From the NCBI GenBank assembly GCA_913020045.1, contig CAJWBE010000002.1, positions 124,001 to 188,000 of the forward strand: DNA of 64,000 nt. Direction: 5' to 3'. The notes under the pieces are model-generated. The model ran no database searches. It was given only the letters and a program-made list of their open reading frames with translations, and was not told the DNA's origin. Made by a program: the position numbers and the translations under genes. Positions within the stretch are counted from its first letter, which is position 1. Each line of letters starts with the position of its first letter. Positions 29,249 to 37,197 of the stretch are shown piece by piece. Origin of the DNA: an uncultured Oleiphilus sp. GTDB taxonomy: Bacteria; Pseudomonadota; Gammaproteobacteria; Pseudomonadales; Oleiphilaceae.

Positions 29249-31606
29249 ATGTATAAGCTACTTGAAAATCTCAAGAAAGCTCCGCTAATTCGGCGGGTGT
29301 GTTTGTTAGCGTTGCTTTTTTGTTTGGCGCTTAGCGCTACCGCATTAGTGGTCGATTCAGTTGTAAGCTTTCAGCAGATAAAGAATAAAACACTCTCGTG
29401 CATCAACGACTTGGTTGATAGGGACTACGAAGAGATTGGCTTGCTAGCTTGGCAGCGCGAGCGGCGCATGCTGGCTGATCGCCTAGGTCAGTTTGGTGAG
29501 CGATGCGCAGGTGATCAAAGTGCGTTTTCGATGTTTAGTTGGCGCATCGATCTGCGTGACCAAAACCGCTGGCTGGAGCTTGGCTCGGTTCTGCAAAAAC
29601 AGCCTATTCATCACATTAGTTTTCCGATCAGCTATTGGGAGGAGCAAACAGATGGTTACGGAATTGGAGAGCTGCGGTTATCAGTGTCGTTTCACTCACT
29701 GTTCCAGCAGGTATCAAATCATGCATGGCGCTGGTTGATTATTGATAGCGTAATCTATCTGGCAACAGCGTTTTTTTCACTTTTATTGGGCTATTTTTGG
29801 CTCGTTAAGCGTTCGCAAGATTTTATGGAGGGAGTGCTAGGTGACAACAAAAACCTGCGAAAGGATGAGCGGGCTATTCTTGAAGAAATGGCAGCCGAAG
29901 ATTCGGAAATATCTAACTTGTGGAAGGTTGTTTTAAGGCACCGTAATGACTATTCAAAGGAAATCGAGCGACTTGATAATGAGTTGCAGGCGGCACTAAT
30001 TTCTAGAGATAAGGCGCTAAGAGATGTAGACGCCAAAAACCAGTTTATCTCCAGCTTAAGTCATGACTTAAGGACGCCAATGAATGGCTTGATTGGGTTT
30101 ACCGCTTTATTGTCGGAGACTAAGTTAGATGATTCCCAGAAAGAATATGTGAATACGATGCAGGCTTCGCTAGAGTCATTACTGCATGTTATCAATGATG
30201 TGTTGGATTTATCTCGAGTCGAGTCCGGAAACCTCCACGTTACCAGTATTCCATTTAGTTTTCGCAGTGTTGTCTCTGGGGTTACTGCGCTGTTGCGTTC
30301 AAGGGCGAAAGCGAAGGGCATCATATTAGAGACGCGTATTGGCCCAGAAACTCCCCGGTTTTTGCGAGGTGATCCGGCTAGGTTAAGACAGGTTCTTACG
30401 AACTTGGTTTCGAATGCTATCGCGTACACAAATCACGGTCACATTTTGGTTAACTTGGAGTTAATCAGCAAAAATAAGGAAGAAGCCCGATTAAGGCTCG
30501 CGGTAGAAGATAGTGGTGTGGCGACTGAGCTAAGAGGACAGTCTAGTTCTCAGTTGGAGCAGCTAGGAATTACGCGCTTTTCGACAGAGTTACGTGACAG
30601 GCGTTCGATTAGCTTGGACGCATGTGAGAAGTTAGCATCGCTGTTAGATGCCGAGCTAATGTCCGAAAACTTTGCCAATAAAGGGGCGTCGTATTGGATA
30701 GACATAACGTTACCGATTGTCATGCCAAGCTCTGAAAATGATTCGATCGACTGGAATTCGTTGAATCAAGTGCACGCGGTTGTATTCGACAGTTTTGAAC
30801 TGAGCCGACAAATTACTCTGGAGTTTTTGCAAGGCTGGGGTGTTGAGTTTGACAGTGTTGGCTCGTCGAAAGAGCTTGCTGAGTTTGTTGATCAGTACAA
30901 TGGTGATCAATGGTTGCTAGTACTCGTAGATGATCGTGGGCAAGGGAGTGATGCGGATCAGTTCGTGAGTAGACTAGTGAGCGACTTGGGTAGCAAGGGT
31001 AGTGTTATTGTTGTCAGCAGCTATCCGCAGCTGGGCGACGCTGAGCGATTCTTTTTGGCGGGTGCAAATGGCTTTCTGAGCAAACAGGATCGCGACCCCT
31101 ACCTTCGCGACGTGATGTGCCAGGTGTATGAAGAGCATGAGCGTAATGTAGGTCTTGATAGACGTCTTATGACGCGCTATACCGTGCAAGATATGACCGA
31201 GCCTAGGTTAGACTCATCTAGTCAAGCGTCGCGATATAAGGTCATGCTGGTAGAGGAGAATATAGTTAACCAGCAGCTCATCGAGCGTACCTTGCAGCAA
31301 AATGCGTGTCAGGCGGATATCGCAACAACCGGCTTTGAAGCAATAGAGTTGTTTAAAGCAAATCATTACGATTTGATTCTCATGGACTGCACGATGCCTG
31401 ATATGACTGGCTTTGAAACGGCCCAAATTTTAGGTGAAATTTCGCGCTCGGTTCGGCAACCCTTGAGCGCTCCAATTATCGCAATGATCGAGAGTGCGGC
31501 AGACGGTGATGAGGAGCGTTGCAGGGCGGTAGGAATGTGCGAAATTTTAGAAAAACCGATCAAACTCTCATCGCTTAAAATGGTTTTGAATAAACACTTA
31601 AGCTAG
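29249..31606 (+). CDS. Hybrid sensor histidine kinase with degenerate ATP lid and two receiver-like domains
   Basis: 785 aa, resembling BarA/GacS. Two membrane helices (about 17-37 and 162-186) enclose a ~125-residue periplasmic region; a coiled coil follows (200-260). HisKA has His272 in SLSHDLRTPMNG. The HATPase N-box is intact (QVLTNLVSNA, 381-390) and the G1 box reads DSGVA (421-425), but the usual F-box and GTGLGL lid are absent in 430-480. A first receiver-like domain (about 505-625) keeps Asp561 and Lys612 but has lost an acidic residue. The second (663-785) has Asp713 (LMDCTMPDMTG) and Lys769, with Ile747 where the switch Thr is expected. No Hpt domain. Autokinase activity is doubtful. 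Confidence 0.88.
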   Translation: MYKLLENLKKAPLIRRVCLLALLFCLALSATALVVDSVVSFQQIKNKTLSCINDLVDRDYEEIGLLAWQRERRMLADRLGQFGERCAGDQSAFSMFSWRIDLRDQNRWLELGSVLQKQPIHHISFPISYWEEQTDGYGIGELRLSVSFHSLFQQVSNHAWRWLIIDSVIYLATAFFSLLLGYFWLVKRSQDFMEGVLGDNKNLRKDERAILEEMAAEDSEISNLWKVVLRHRNDYSKEIERLDNELQAALISRDKALRDVDAKNQFISSLSHDLRTPMNGLIGFTALLSETKLDDSQKEYVNTMQASLESLLHVINDVLDLSRVESGNLHVTSIPFSFRSVVSGVTALLRSRAKAKGIILETRIGPETPRFLRGDPARLRQVLTNLVSNAIAYTNHGHILVNLELISKNKEEARLRLAVEDSGVATELRGQSSSQLEQLGITRFSTELRDRRSISLDACEKLASLLDAELMSENFANKGASYWIDITLPIVMPSSENDSIDWNSLNQVHAVVFDSFELSRQITLEFLQGWGVEFDSVGSSKELAEFVDQYNGDQWLLVLVDDRGQGSDADQFVSRLVSDLGSKGSVIVVSSYPQLGDAERFFLAGANGFLSKQDRDPYLRDVMCQVYEEHERNVGLDRRLMTRYTVQDMTEPRLDSSSQASRYKVMLVEENIVNQQLIERTLQQNACQADIATTGFEAIELFKANHYDLILMDCTMPDMTGFETAQILGEISRSVRQPLSAPIIAMIESAADGDEERCRAVGMCEILEKPIKLSSLKMVLNKHLS

Positions 31607-31624
31607 AATCGACAACAATGCCCA

Positions 31625-32104
31625 ATGGCACTGTTAACCCCTTATTTTAATAATAATATTGAGCCTTTCATGAGAGCATATATTCGTCATCCCTCGGATG
31701 TTCCGATCGAGTTTTTTCCGTTAACCAATGAGGACGCTGACGACCTTCCTGCGCCGCCAGAATCAAACCAAGTGCAAGACATTAGCTTAGGTGGCTTAAG
31801 TTTCTGTTCGGCGGAAAGCTTACCTGTGGAATCAAAAGTTTTAGTCAAGATACCTGCAGTTGCGCCACCATTTGAAGCACAGGCTCGTGTTATTTGGTGT
31901 GTACCTCGTGGTTCTCACTACGAAATGGGAATCGAATTTACCTCTTCAGAGGATGCTTATACAGCTCGGATGGTAGAGCAAATATGCCACATTGAGCACT
32001 ACCGTCTTTGGGTGAAAGAAGTGGAGGGTAGAGAGCTCGACTCAGAAGGCGCAGCAAGTGAGTGGATTGGCCGTTATGCGAAGGACTTTCCAAATATCGC
32101 ATAG
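31625..32104 (+). CDS. PilZ domain protein
   Basis: Single-domain c-di-GMP-binding candidate, 159 aa. The N-terminal RAYIRHPSDVPIEF holds the Arg-rich motif and DISLGGLSF is the PilZ DxSxxG signature. WCVPRGSHYEMGIEF is the usual closing strand. Start could be ATG 31625 or 31670; the second lies just before the conserved region. It follows the hybrid kinase by 18 bases and is likely cotranscribed. The partner is unknown. Confidence 0.8.
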   Translation: MALLTPYFNNNIEPFMRAYIRHPSDVPIEFFPLTNEDADDLPAPPESNQVQDISLGGLSFCSAESLPVESKVLVKIPAVAPPFEAQARVIWCVPRGSHYEMGIEFTSSEDAYTARMVEQICHIEHYRLWVKEVEGRELDSEGAASEWIGRYAKDFPNIA

Positions 32105-32126
32105 GTGGGTTCACTTTGACGCTGAG

Positions 32127-33932
32127 CTATAGGGTAGTCGCTGAGTCAGTTGCCTCGGCGTCAGTGATCACTTGGTTTCGTCCTAAGTTCTTAGCTTGAT
32201 ATAGGTGCTGAACAACCCGTTTCCACGCACTTTCTAGCGTATCGTCGGCACGAATGCGTGTTACACCGACAGACAAGGTGCTGCCTGCCATCTCGCCATT
32301 AATTCCTTTTACGCGAACGTTTCTTAATTCTTCTGTTAGTTTTTCTGCATACCGCTTCCCCTGAACCAGACTACAGTCTGAAAAAAGCAATGCGAACTCT
32401 TCGCCACCAACACGTCCAGCGATCGCCCTTCGTTCATCCGAATTGGTCTCGTTTGAGAGCAGTTTGGCGCTCAAATCTTCGCGGCGCTGCATATTGTTGA
32501 GGATGTTACCGAATCGCAACAGAAGTTGATCGCCAGCTTGATGGCCGTGCTCTTCATTAAACTTTCTAAAATGATCAATATCGAGGGCCAGCCAAACTCT
32601 TTCGGCTTCTCTGGTTTGCACAAGCTCATCTGCGTATTTGAGAAAGCCGCGACGATTCATAACGCCGGTTAGATCGTCTGTTTCGCTAAGTGTTTTAAAA
32701 GCTACTTTTGCTTGATTTAGCGCAAGCGTTTGATTTTTGAGGTGGCTGTAGCGGTAAGCTAGTAATAGAGACAGTAAGGTGATTTCAAGCATCGCGCCTA
32801 CTTTGAATACGTTTGTCACAAATAACGTTGGAGGCAGCACTCCAATCCACATTGCGACCCAGATCAATATTGCTGCGACAAAGAGGCTCCAAGCCAGTAA
32901 GAAATAGCCCGCGTACGGGTGTTGCTGTCGATAGCAAGTAACGCCTGCAGCAATGACCAATGCGGGGCCAGCCGCGCCAATGAGCACGACTAAGAGCAAT
33001 GCCATGGTGTCGGGTAGAAAGGTGATAAACATCAGGGATAGAAATAAGATCGACTGCATTACTCTTAGTAGTTTATCGATTCGAGGGGCGTACTGAGCAG
33101 TACTAAGCAAGTCTCTGACGAAGGCTGTTCCTGAGAATAGTACCAAGGCGGCACCCAGATTGCCCATGTTGCCCATGCTGCCCCACTCAGGAAACAGAAG
33201 CCTTAAGTAGCCAGATACGATGCTGATGTAGACGGCGTTACAGCCAACGTAAAATGCGTAGTAAAGATAAACGCGTTCGCCAGCGCTTATACCCACAACA
33301 AAGTTGTAAATAATAGCGAGAAAAAAGAACCCTAATAGGAATCCATTGAATAGGTTGTTGCTAACGGCATGCCACAGCAGTTCGTTTTGAGTTAGCGTGT
33401 TTATCTTGAAATGAAAAGCGAGTGTCGTACTTAGTTTTAAGTAAGCGTAGCGCTTTTCACTATTAAGATTCAGCTCAAAGGTAAGGAGGTTGACCGGTTG
33501 CCTTACATCGACTTGGGATTCAAGGCCTTCTGGATTAAACCAAGTCCAGCGTTCGTCATTAAACTGAGCGATACGCCCATCTAAACCTACATTAGGTGAA
33601 AACTCTAGCCATATCTTGTCAAACGCGCTACGTCGAGGAAGTTGTACGCGAACCCATAGTACTGTCGACTCAAGTTCACTTAAGTGAGTCCGCTCTAGTA
33701 AGCTCGAGGTGTGAATTCCATTTGGTATTGGCGTCCATGCGTTGTCAGGCATGGCTATCATATTGTTTATAGTACTGTTGTTGTCGGCGAGAAGGGCATC
33801 ATAGAAGAGGGTTGGTTTGCCGTAATTCATCGCAAACGCTTGTGACGCTGTGGCGACAAGTAACAGCAGCACGGCAGTAATCCTTAATGCCATGCTGCTA
33901 ATCTGACTTGCTCCTATTTTTGATGTTCCCAT
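32127..33932 (-). CDS. Diguanylate cyclase with 7TM-DISM sensor
   Basis: 601 aa. A signal-like N-terminus and a periplasmic 7TMR-DISM extracellular domain (about 35-175) precede seven membrane helices (about 185-400), then a GGDEF domain. The active-site loop is RVGGEEFALLF (GGEEF at 509-513), with substrate-type residues DIDHFRKFNEEHGHQAGDQLL upstream, so c-di-GMP synthesis is likely. No RxxD inhibitory site precedes the GGEEF. The DISM module usually senses small envelope ligands, not identified here. A PilZ gene lies convergently next to it. Confidence 0.9.
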   Translation of the reverse strand: MGTSKIGASQISSMALRITAVLLLLVATASQAFAMNYGKPTLFYDALLADNNSTINNMIAMPDNAWTPIPNGIHTSSLLERTHLSELESTVLWVRVQLPRRSAFDKIWLEFSPNVGLDGRIAQFNDERWTWFNPEGLESQVDVRQPVNLLTFELNLNSEKRYAYLKLSTTLAFHFKINTLTQNELLWHAVSNNLFNGFLLGFFFLAIIYNFVVGISAGERVYLYYAFYVGCNAVYISIVSGYLRLLFPEWGSMGNMGNLGAALVLFSGTAFVRDLLSTAQYAPRIDKLLRVMQSILFLSLMFITFLPDTMALLLVVLIGAAGPALVIAAGVTCYRQQHPYAGYFLLAWSLFVAAILIWVAMWIGVLPPTLFVTNVFKVGAMLEITLLSLLLAYRYSHLKNQTLALNQAKVAFKTLSETDDLTGVMNRRGFLKYADELVQTREAERVWLALDIDHFRKFNEEHGHQAGDQLLLRFGNILNNMQRREDLSAKLLSNETNSDERRAIAGRVGGEEFALLFSDCSLVQGKRYAEKLTEELRNVRVKGINGEMAGSTLSVGVTRIRADDTLESAWKRVVQHLYQAKNLGRNQVITDAEATDSATTL

Positions 33933-33987
33933 GTTCTTCTGTAGCGCTTATGTGACTGAGTAGTGTTAGAGCGCCTATTTAGTGGTT

Positions 33988-35337
33988 TTAAATGGCACCG
34001 TACGCAAGCATAGCGTCTGCGACCTTAATAAAGCCTGCTATATTAGCGCCTTTTACGTAGTCAACGTAAGTGTCAGATTCCCTACCATAGGCTTCACATT
34101 GGTCATGAATTCTACTCATGATGTCTTCGAGTAGGCGCTGAAGTTCTTTCTCTGTCCATGATATTCGTGCGCTGTTCTGGCTCATCTCGAGCCCAGAGAC
34201 TGCGACACCGCCAGCATTGGCAGCTTTGCTCGGTGCAAACAGTATTTTATGTTCTTGGAACAGTTTGATGGCCTCTAGTGAACTCGGCATGTTGGCCCCT
34301 TCAGAAACGCCTATGCAGCCGTTTTTAAGAAGTTCGCGAGCGTCGTCATGATCAAGTTCATTTTGCGTCGCACAGGGCAGTGCGATATCACAGCTCACAC
34401 TCCATGGGCGTTTGTCGGCATAGAACTTAGCATTTGGGTATTGTTCAACGTATTTGCTAATGCGGCCTCGTTGCACTGTCTTGAGGTCCTTAATGTAGTC
34501 CAGCTTGCTGCTATCGATGCCGTCGGCATCGTATATAAAACCTGAGGAATCAGAAAGTGTGACCACAGTACCGCCGAGTTGATTAACTTTTTCCGCCGCG
34601 TAAATAGCCACGTTACCTGAGCCGGAAATGGCTACACGCTTGCCTTCAAATGTGTCTTTATTGGTTTTTAGCATGTTGTTCATCATATAAACGGTGCCAT
34701 AGCCCGTTGCTTCGACTCGAATCAAACTGCCGCCAAACTCCATGCCTTTGCCGGTTAACACGCCGGTGAACTCTTTAGTTAAACGCTTATATTGGCCAAA
34801 CATATAGCCGATCTCACGCGCGCCGACACCGATGTCGCCTGCGGGAATGTCCATATTGGGGCCGATGTAGTGCCGCAGCTCTGTCATATAAGACTGGCAA
34901 AACCGCATGACTTCTCCGTCGGACTTCCCTTTAGGGTTGAAGTTAGCCCCGCCTTTGCCTCCACCCATTGGTAAACTGGTTAAACTGTTTTTAAATGTTT
35001 GTTCGAAAGCAAGGAATTTTAGAATGCTCTGATTGACCGAAGGGTGGAATCTTAAACCTCCTTTATATGGACCAATGGCATTGTTGTTTTGCACGCGCCA
35101 GCCGCGGTTTACTCGGACATGGCCTTCGTCATCTTCCCACACAACACGGAACGAAATAATGCGATCTGGCTCGCTCAGCCGTTCAATGATCTGTGCGTCT
35201 TTGTATATCGGTTTATCATCAATATAGGGGAACAGGTTGGCGACAACTTCGTATACTGCTTGATGGAATTCAGGCTCGCCGGGGTTGCGTCGAATTAAGC
35301 CTGTCATAAATTGGTCTAGGTCGTCTTTCCAAGCCAT
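33988..35337 (-). CDS. gdhA: Glutamate dehydrogenase (NADP-type)
   Basis: 449 aa hexameric enzyme that aminates 2-oxoglutarate. Catalytic region SLPMGGGKGGANFNPKGKSD with the active Lys, PAGDIGVGAREIGYMFGQYK, and the Rossmann GSGNVAIYAAEK are present. Length and sequence are of the E. coli GdhA type. The flanking genes are signalling genes, so no pathway link is evident from position. Confidence 0.95.
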   Translation of the reverse strand: MAWKDDLDQFMTGLIRRNPGEPEFHQAVYEVVANLFPYIDDKPIYKDAQIIERLSEPDRIISFRVVWEDDEGHVRVNRGWRVQNNNAIGPYKGGLRFHPSVNQSILKFLAFEQTFKNSLTSLPMGGGKGGANFNPKGKSDGEVMRFCQSYMTELRHYIGPNMDIPAGDIGVGAREIGYMFGQYKRLTKEFTGVLTGKGMEFGGSLIRVEATGYGTVYMMNNMLKTNKDTFEGKRVAISGSGNVAIYAAEKVNQLGGTVVTLSDSSGFIYDADGIDSSKLDYIKDLKTVQRGRISKYVEQYPNAKFYADKRPWSVSCDIALPCATQNELDHDDARELLKNGCIGVSEGANMPSSLEAIKLFQEHKILFAPSKAANAGGVAVSGLEMSQNSARISWTEKELQRLLEDIMSRIHDQCEAYGRESDTYVDYVKGANIAGFIKVADAMLAYGAI

Positions 35338-35576
35338 TCTGATGCCTCTATTTTGTTTTAGTTAGGAGTCGCGCAACACTAAAAGGCGCTAGTCTAATTG
35401 AGTATAGACAGTTATATAGCGCTGACGAATAGTAAATAATCCACGTGAAAGTTTGACTGATTGATATTGATGGTCTACCACTTAGTTTAAGCGCATGGCT
35501 TCATGCGTTTATACAATAAGAGCACGCAATAACAATAAGTAGTTAATACAAAAATGAGTAGTACAAGAGGCCTAAT

Positions 35577-36056
35577 ATGGTTAAGGATGAGTATTTAGTG
35601 GCTCGGGTTGGCGGTCTATACTTCGGCATATTTTGTCGAGACGTAAAGAACGTTTACTCACAACAGCTAAAACTTGCGAAGTTACACTACCAATCAAGTA
35701 TCTTTCGCGGGATTACGCACATTAACGGCTCCATGCTTCAGATTATCGATTTGAGACGGCGAATCGGAATGCCGGATGAAAAAGAACCAGAAGTCCTGAC
35801 GTTGGTTAGCTTTCAAACGGATATATCTAATTTGTTTGCGGTGGTTGTCGATCAGATTGTTGGTTTAAAAAGACTGCCTAAAGGCAGTGTTCAGCCACAT
35901 CCTGGGCATATGACTAATACGCACGAGAACATCAATCTTCTATTTCCCATGGTTGCGATTCTTGAAGATGGAATGATGATCCATTTGCTGGATTCCACTT
36001 ATTTGAACAAGACTGAGCCCGTCTTAGAAGAGGCTGGAGATTTAGAGCTTTTTTAG
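35577..36056 (+). CDS. CheW-like domain protein
   Basis: 159 aa CheW fold: YLVARVGGLYFGIFCRDVKNVY at the start, FRGITHINGSMLQIIDLRRRIG, and FAVVVDQIVGLKRL. Proteins of this type scaffold chemoreceptors to CheA. No receptor or CheA lies nearby, so this is an orphan and may serve a non-chemotaxis pathway. The neighbours are signalling genes. Confidence 0.8.
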   Translation: MVKDEYLVARVGGLYFGIFCRDVKNVYSQQLKLAKLHYQSSIFRGITHINGSMLQIIDLRRRIGMPDEKEPEVLTLVSFQTDISNLFAVVVDQIVGLKRLPKGSVQPHPGHMTNTHENINLLFPMVAILEDGMMIHLLDSTYLNKTEPVLEEAGDLELF

Positions 36057-36115
36057 TGAGTGTGCGCAGTCATACTCATATGATGCGGCGTTTGCGTTGC
36101 GTTTAGGTACGAACA

Positions 36116-36646
36116 TCAGCTAGCACAGCGAACCATACTGGCTGCGTTGTTGCTATTTTCTTTGCTGTCGTTCTTGTCCGGGTGACTGCTGCTATTTGCC
36201 GTGGGGTTATATAAGCTTTCAATTCGCGACAAAGCGTTATCGATCTTACGGCTGTAGTGTTTGCTATCAATTGCGTACCTGAAACGTATGCTTATGCGAT
36301 AGCCTGTGTCGATAGCGATGCACTCGGTCACGATGCCCGGAACGTTAGACTGCAGTATGTACTTACCTTTAAAGCTAATCATTACCCGCTCACGAGCACG
36401 CATTTGCTTATTGGTATGTATCGCCATTCCATAACGATTGAAGTCCAGGCAGGTGGCCGATATCGTCGGCTTGAGCCATCGCTTAACACCCATTGAACGC
36501 AAGTTGATGACAAGGTTGGGAGCCTTGTGTCGTCGCTTAATTCTGCGTTCTGCCCAGTTAATTACTTTCAATAGAAACCCTGTGGATTGCGGTTGTCGCA
36601 ATGCGAAATTTGAAAGAATGTTAATTTCGTGGATGAAAAAAATCAA
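36116..36646 (-). CDS. PilZ-like protein
   Basis: Up to 176 aa. A basic N-terminal motif (RRIKRRHKAPNLVINLR) precedes ISATCLDFNRYGMAIHT, which resembles the PilZ DxSxxG strand with Asn-Arg-Tyr-Gly in place of Ser-xx-Gly. A beta-rich middle and a polar Ser/Asn-rich tail follow. Binding of c-di-GMP is not certain. The first codon in this frame is TTG at 36646 without a good ribosome binding site, so the true start may lie downstream. Confidence 0.5.
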   Translation of the reverse strand: MIFFIHEINILSNFALRQPQSTGFLLKVINWAERRIKRRHKAPNLVINLRSMGVKRWLKPTISATCLDFNRYGMAIHTNKQMRARERVMISFKGKYILQSNVPGIVTECIAIDTGYRISIRFRYAIDSKHYSRKIDNALSRIESLYNPTANSSSHPDKNDSKENSNNAASMVRCAS

Positions 36647-36728
36647 CAGCAGGGCGTGAGATTGAGGATTAAATCAAGAATGGCCTGTTATGTTTCTCGG
36701 CGGTTTTGCTCTCTAAATTGAGGAAAAC

Positions 36729-37016
36729 TCAGGCTCTGATATCGATCAAGCGGCCCTTTCGTTTGTCGGCCAGGCGCTGAGGCGACTCTGTTGCCGTATT
36801 TCTTAGTGCATTGTTAAGTGCGGGCTGGCGCTTAAAGCGGCGATCGCGGCCTCGGCGATCGCTAAACTCAATTGAAACTTGCTGTTTTCGTCTCTCCTTT
36901 AAGCGCCTATCGGGTGCGGCCATGTTGCGCGTTACGGTTGCTGACCTCGCGGGCGCTATACCCTTGCGCATAGGCAGTGGCTGTCGAGATTCTGTTGGAA
37001 TTGGCGGTGTGTACAT
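36729..37016 (-). CDS. Small basic protein with repeated DRR motifs
   Basis: 95 aa, not recognised as a named family. It contains PDRRLKERRKQQ and FSDRRGRDRRFKRQ, two blocks of the type [DE]RRxx[DE]RR, and ends in ADKRKGRLIDIRA. ATG start at 37016, with no clear ribosome binding site; an ATG at 36971 is possible. The Arg/Asp spacing suggests charged helices or a nucleic-acid or membrane-surface contact. It lies near a PilZ-like gene on the same strand. Confidence 0.5.
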   Translation of the reverse strand: MYTPPIPTESRQPLPMRKGIAPARSATVTRNMAAPDRRLKERRKQQVSIEFSDRRGRDRRFKRQPALNNALRNTATESPQRLADKRKGRLIDIRA

Positions 37017-37099
37017 ATACTTGTCTAATAATGCTACGAGTTGATCATAATATCGTCAGTTTTGCCGCGATCTTTAGGGCTCCCTATTTAAGGATTGGT

Positions 37100-37125
37100 C
37101 AGGATGCGTTTTCGGTCGCATCCTG
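37100..37125. other. Hairpin upstream of the Lon-type protease gene
   Basis: A perfect 9-bp stem (CAGGATGCG / CGCATCCTG) around an 8-base loop TTTTCGGT, 73 bases before the protease GTG. No T-run follows on either strand. It could be a 5' leader structure or a regulator site. Confidence 0.4.
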
Positions 37126-37197
37126 TTGCTGAATTGCGATAACATCAAAAGCAATTCCAGAAAAATGTAACGTTCAAAAAAAATATCAGGAGTACCG

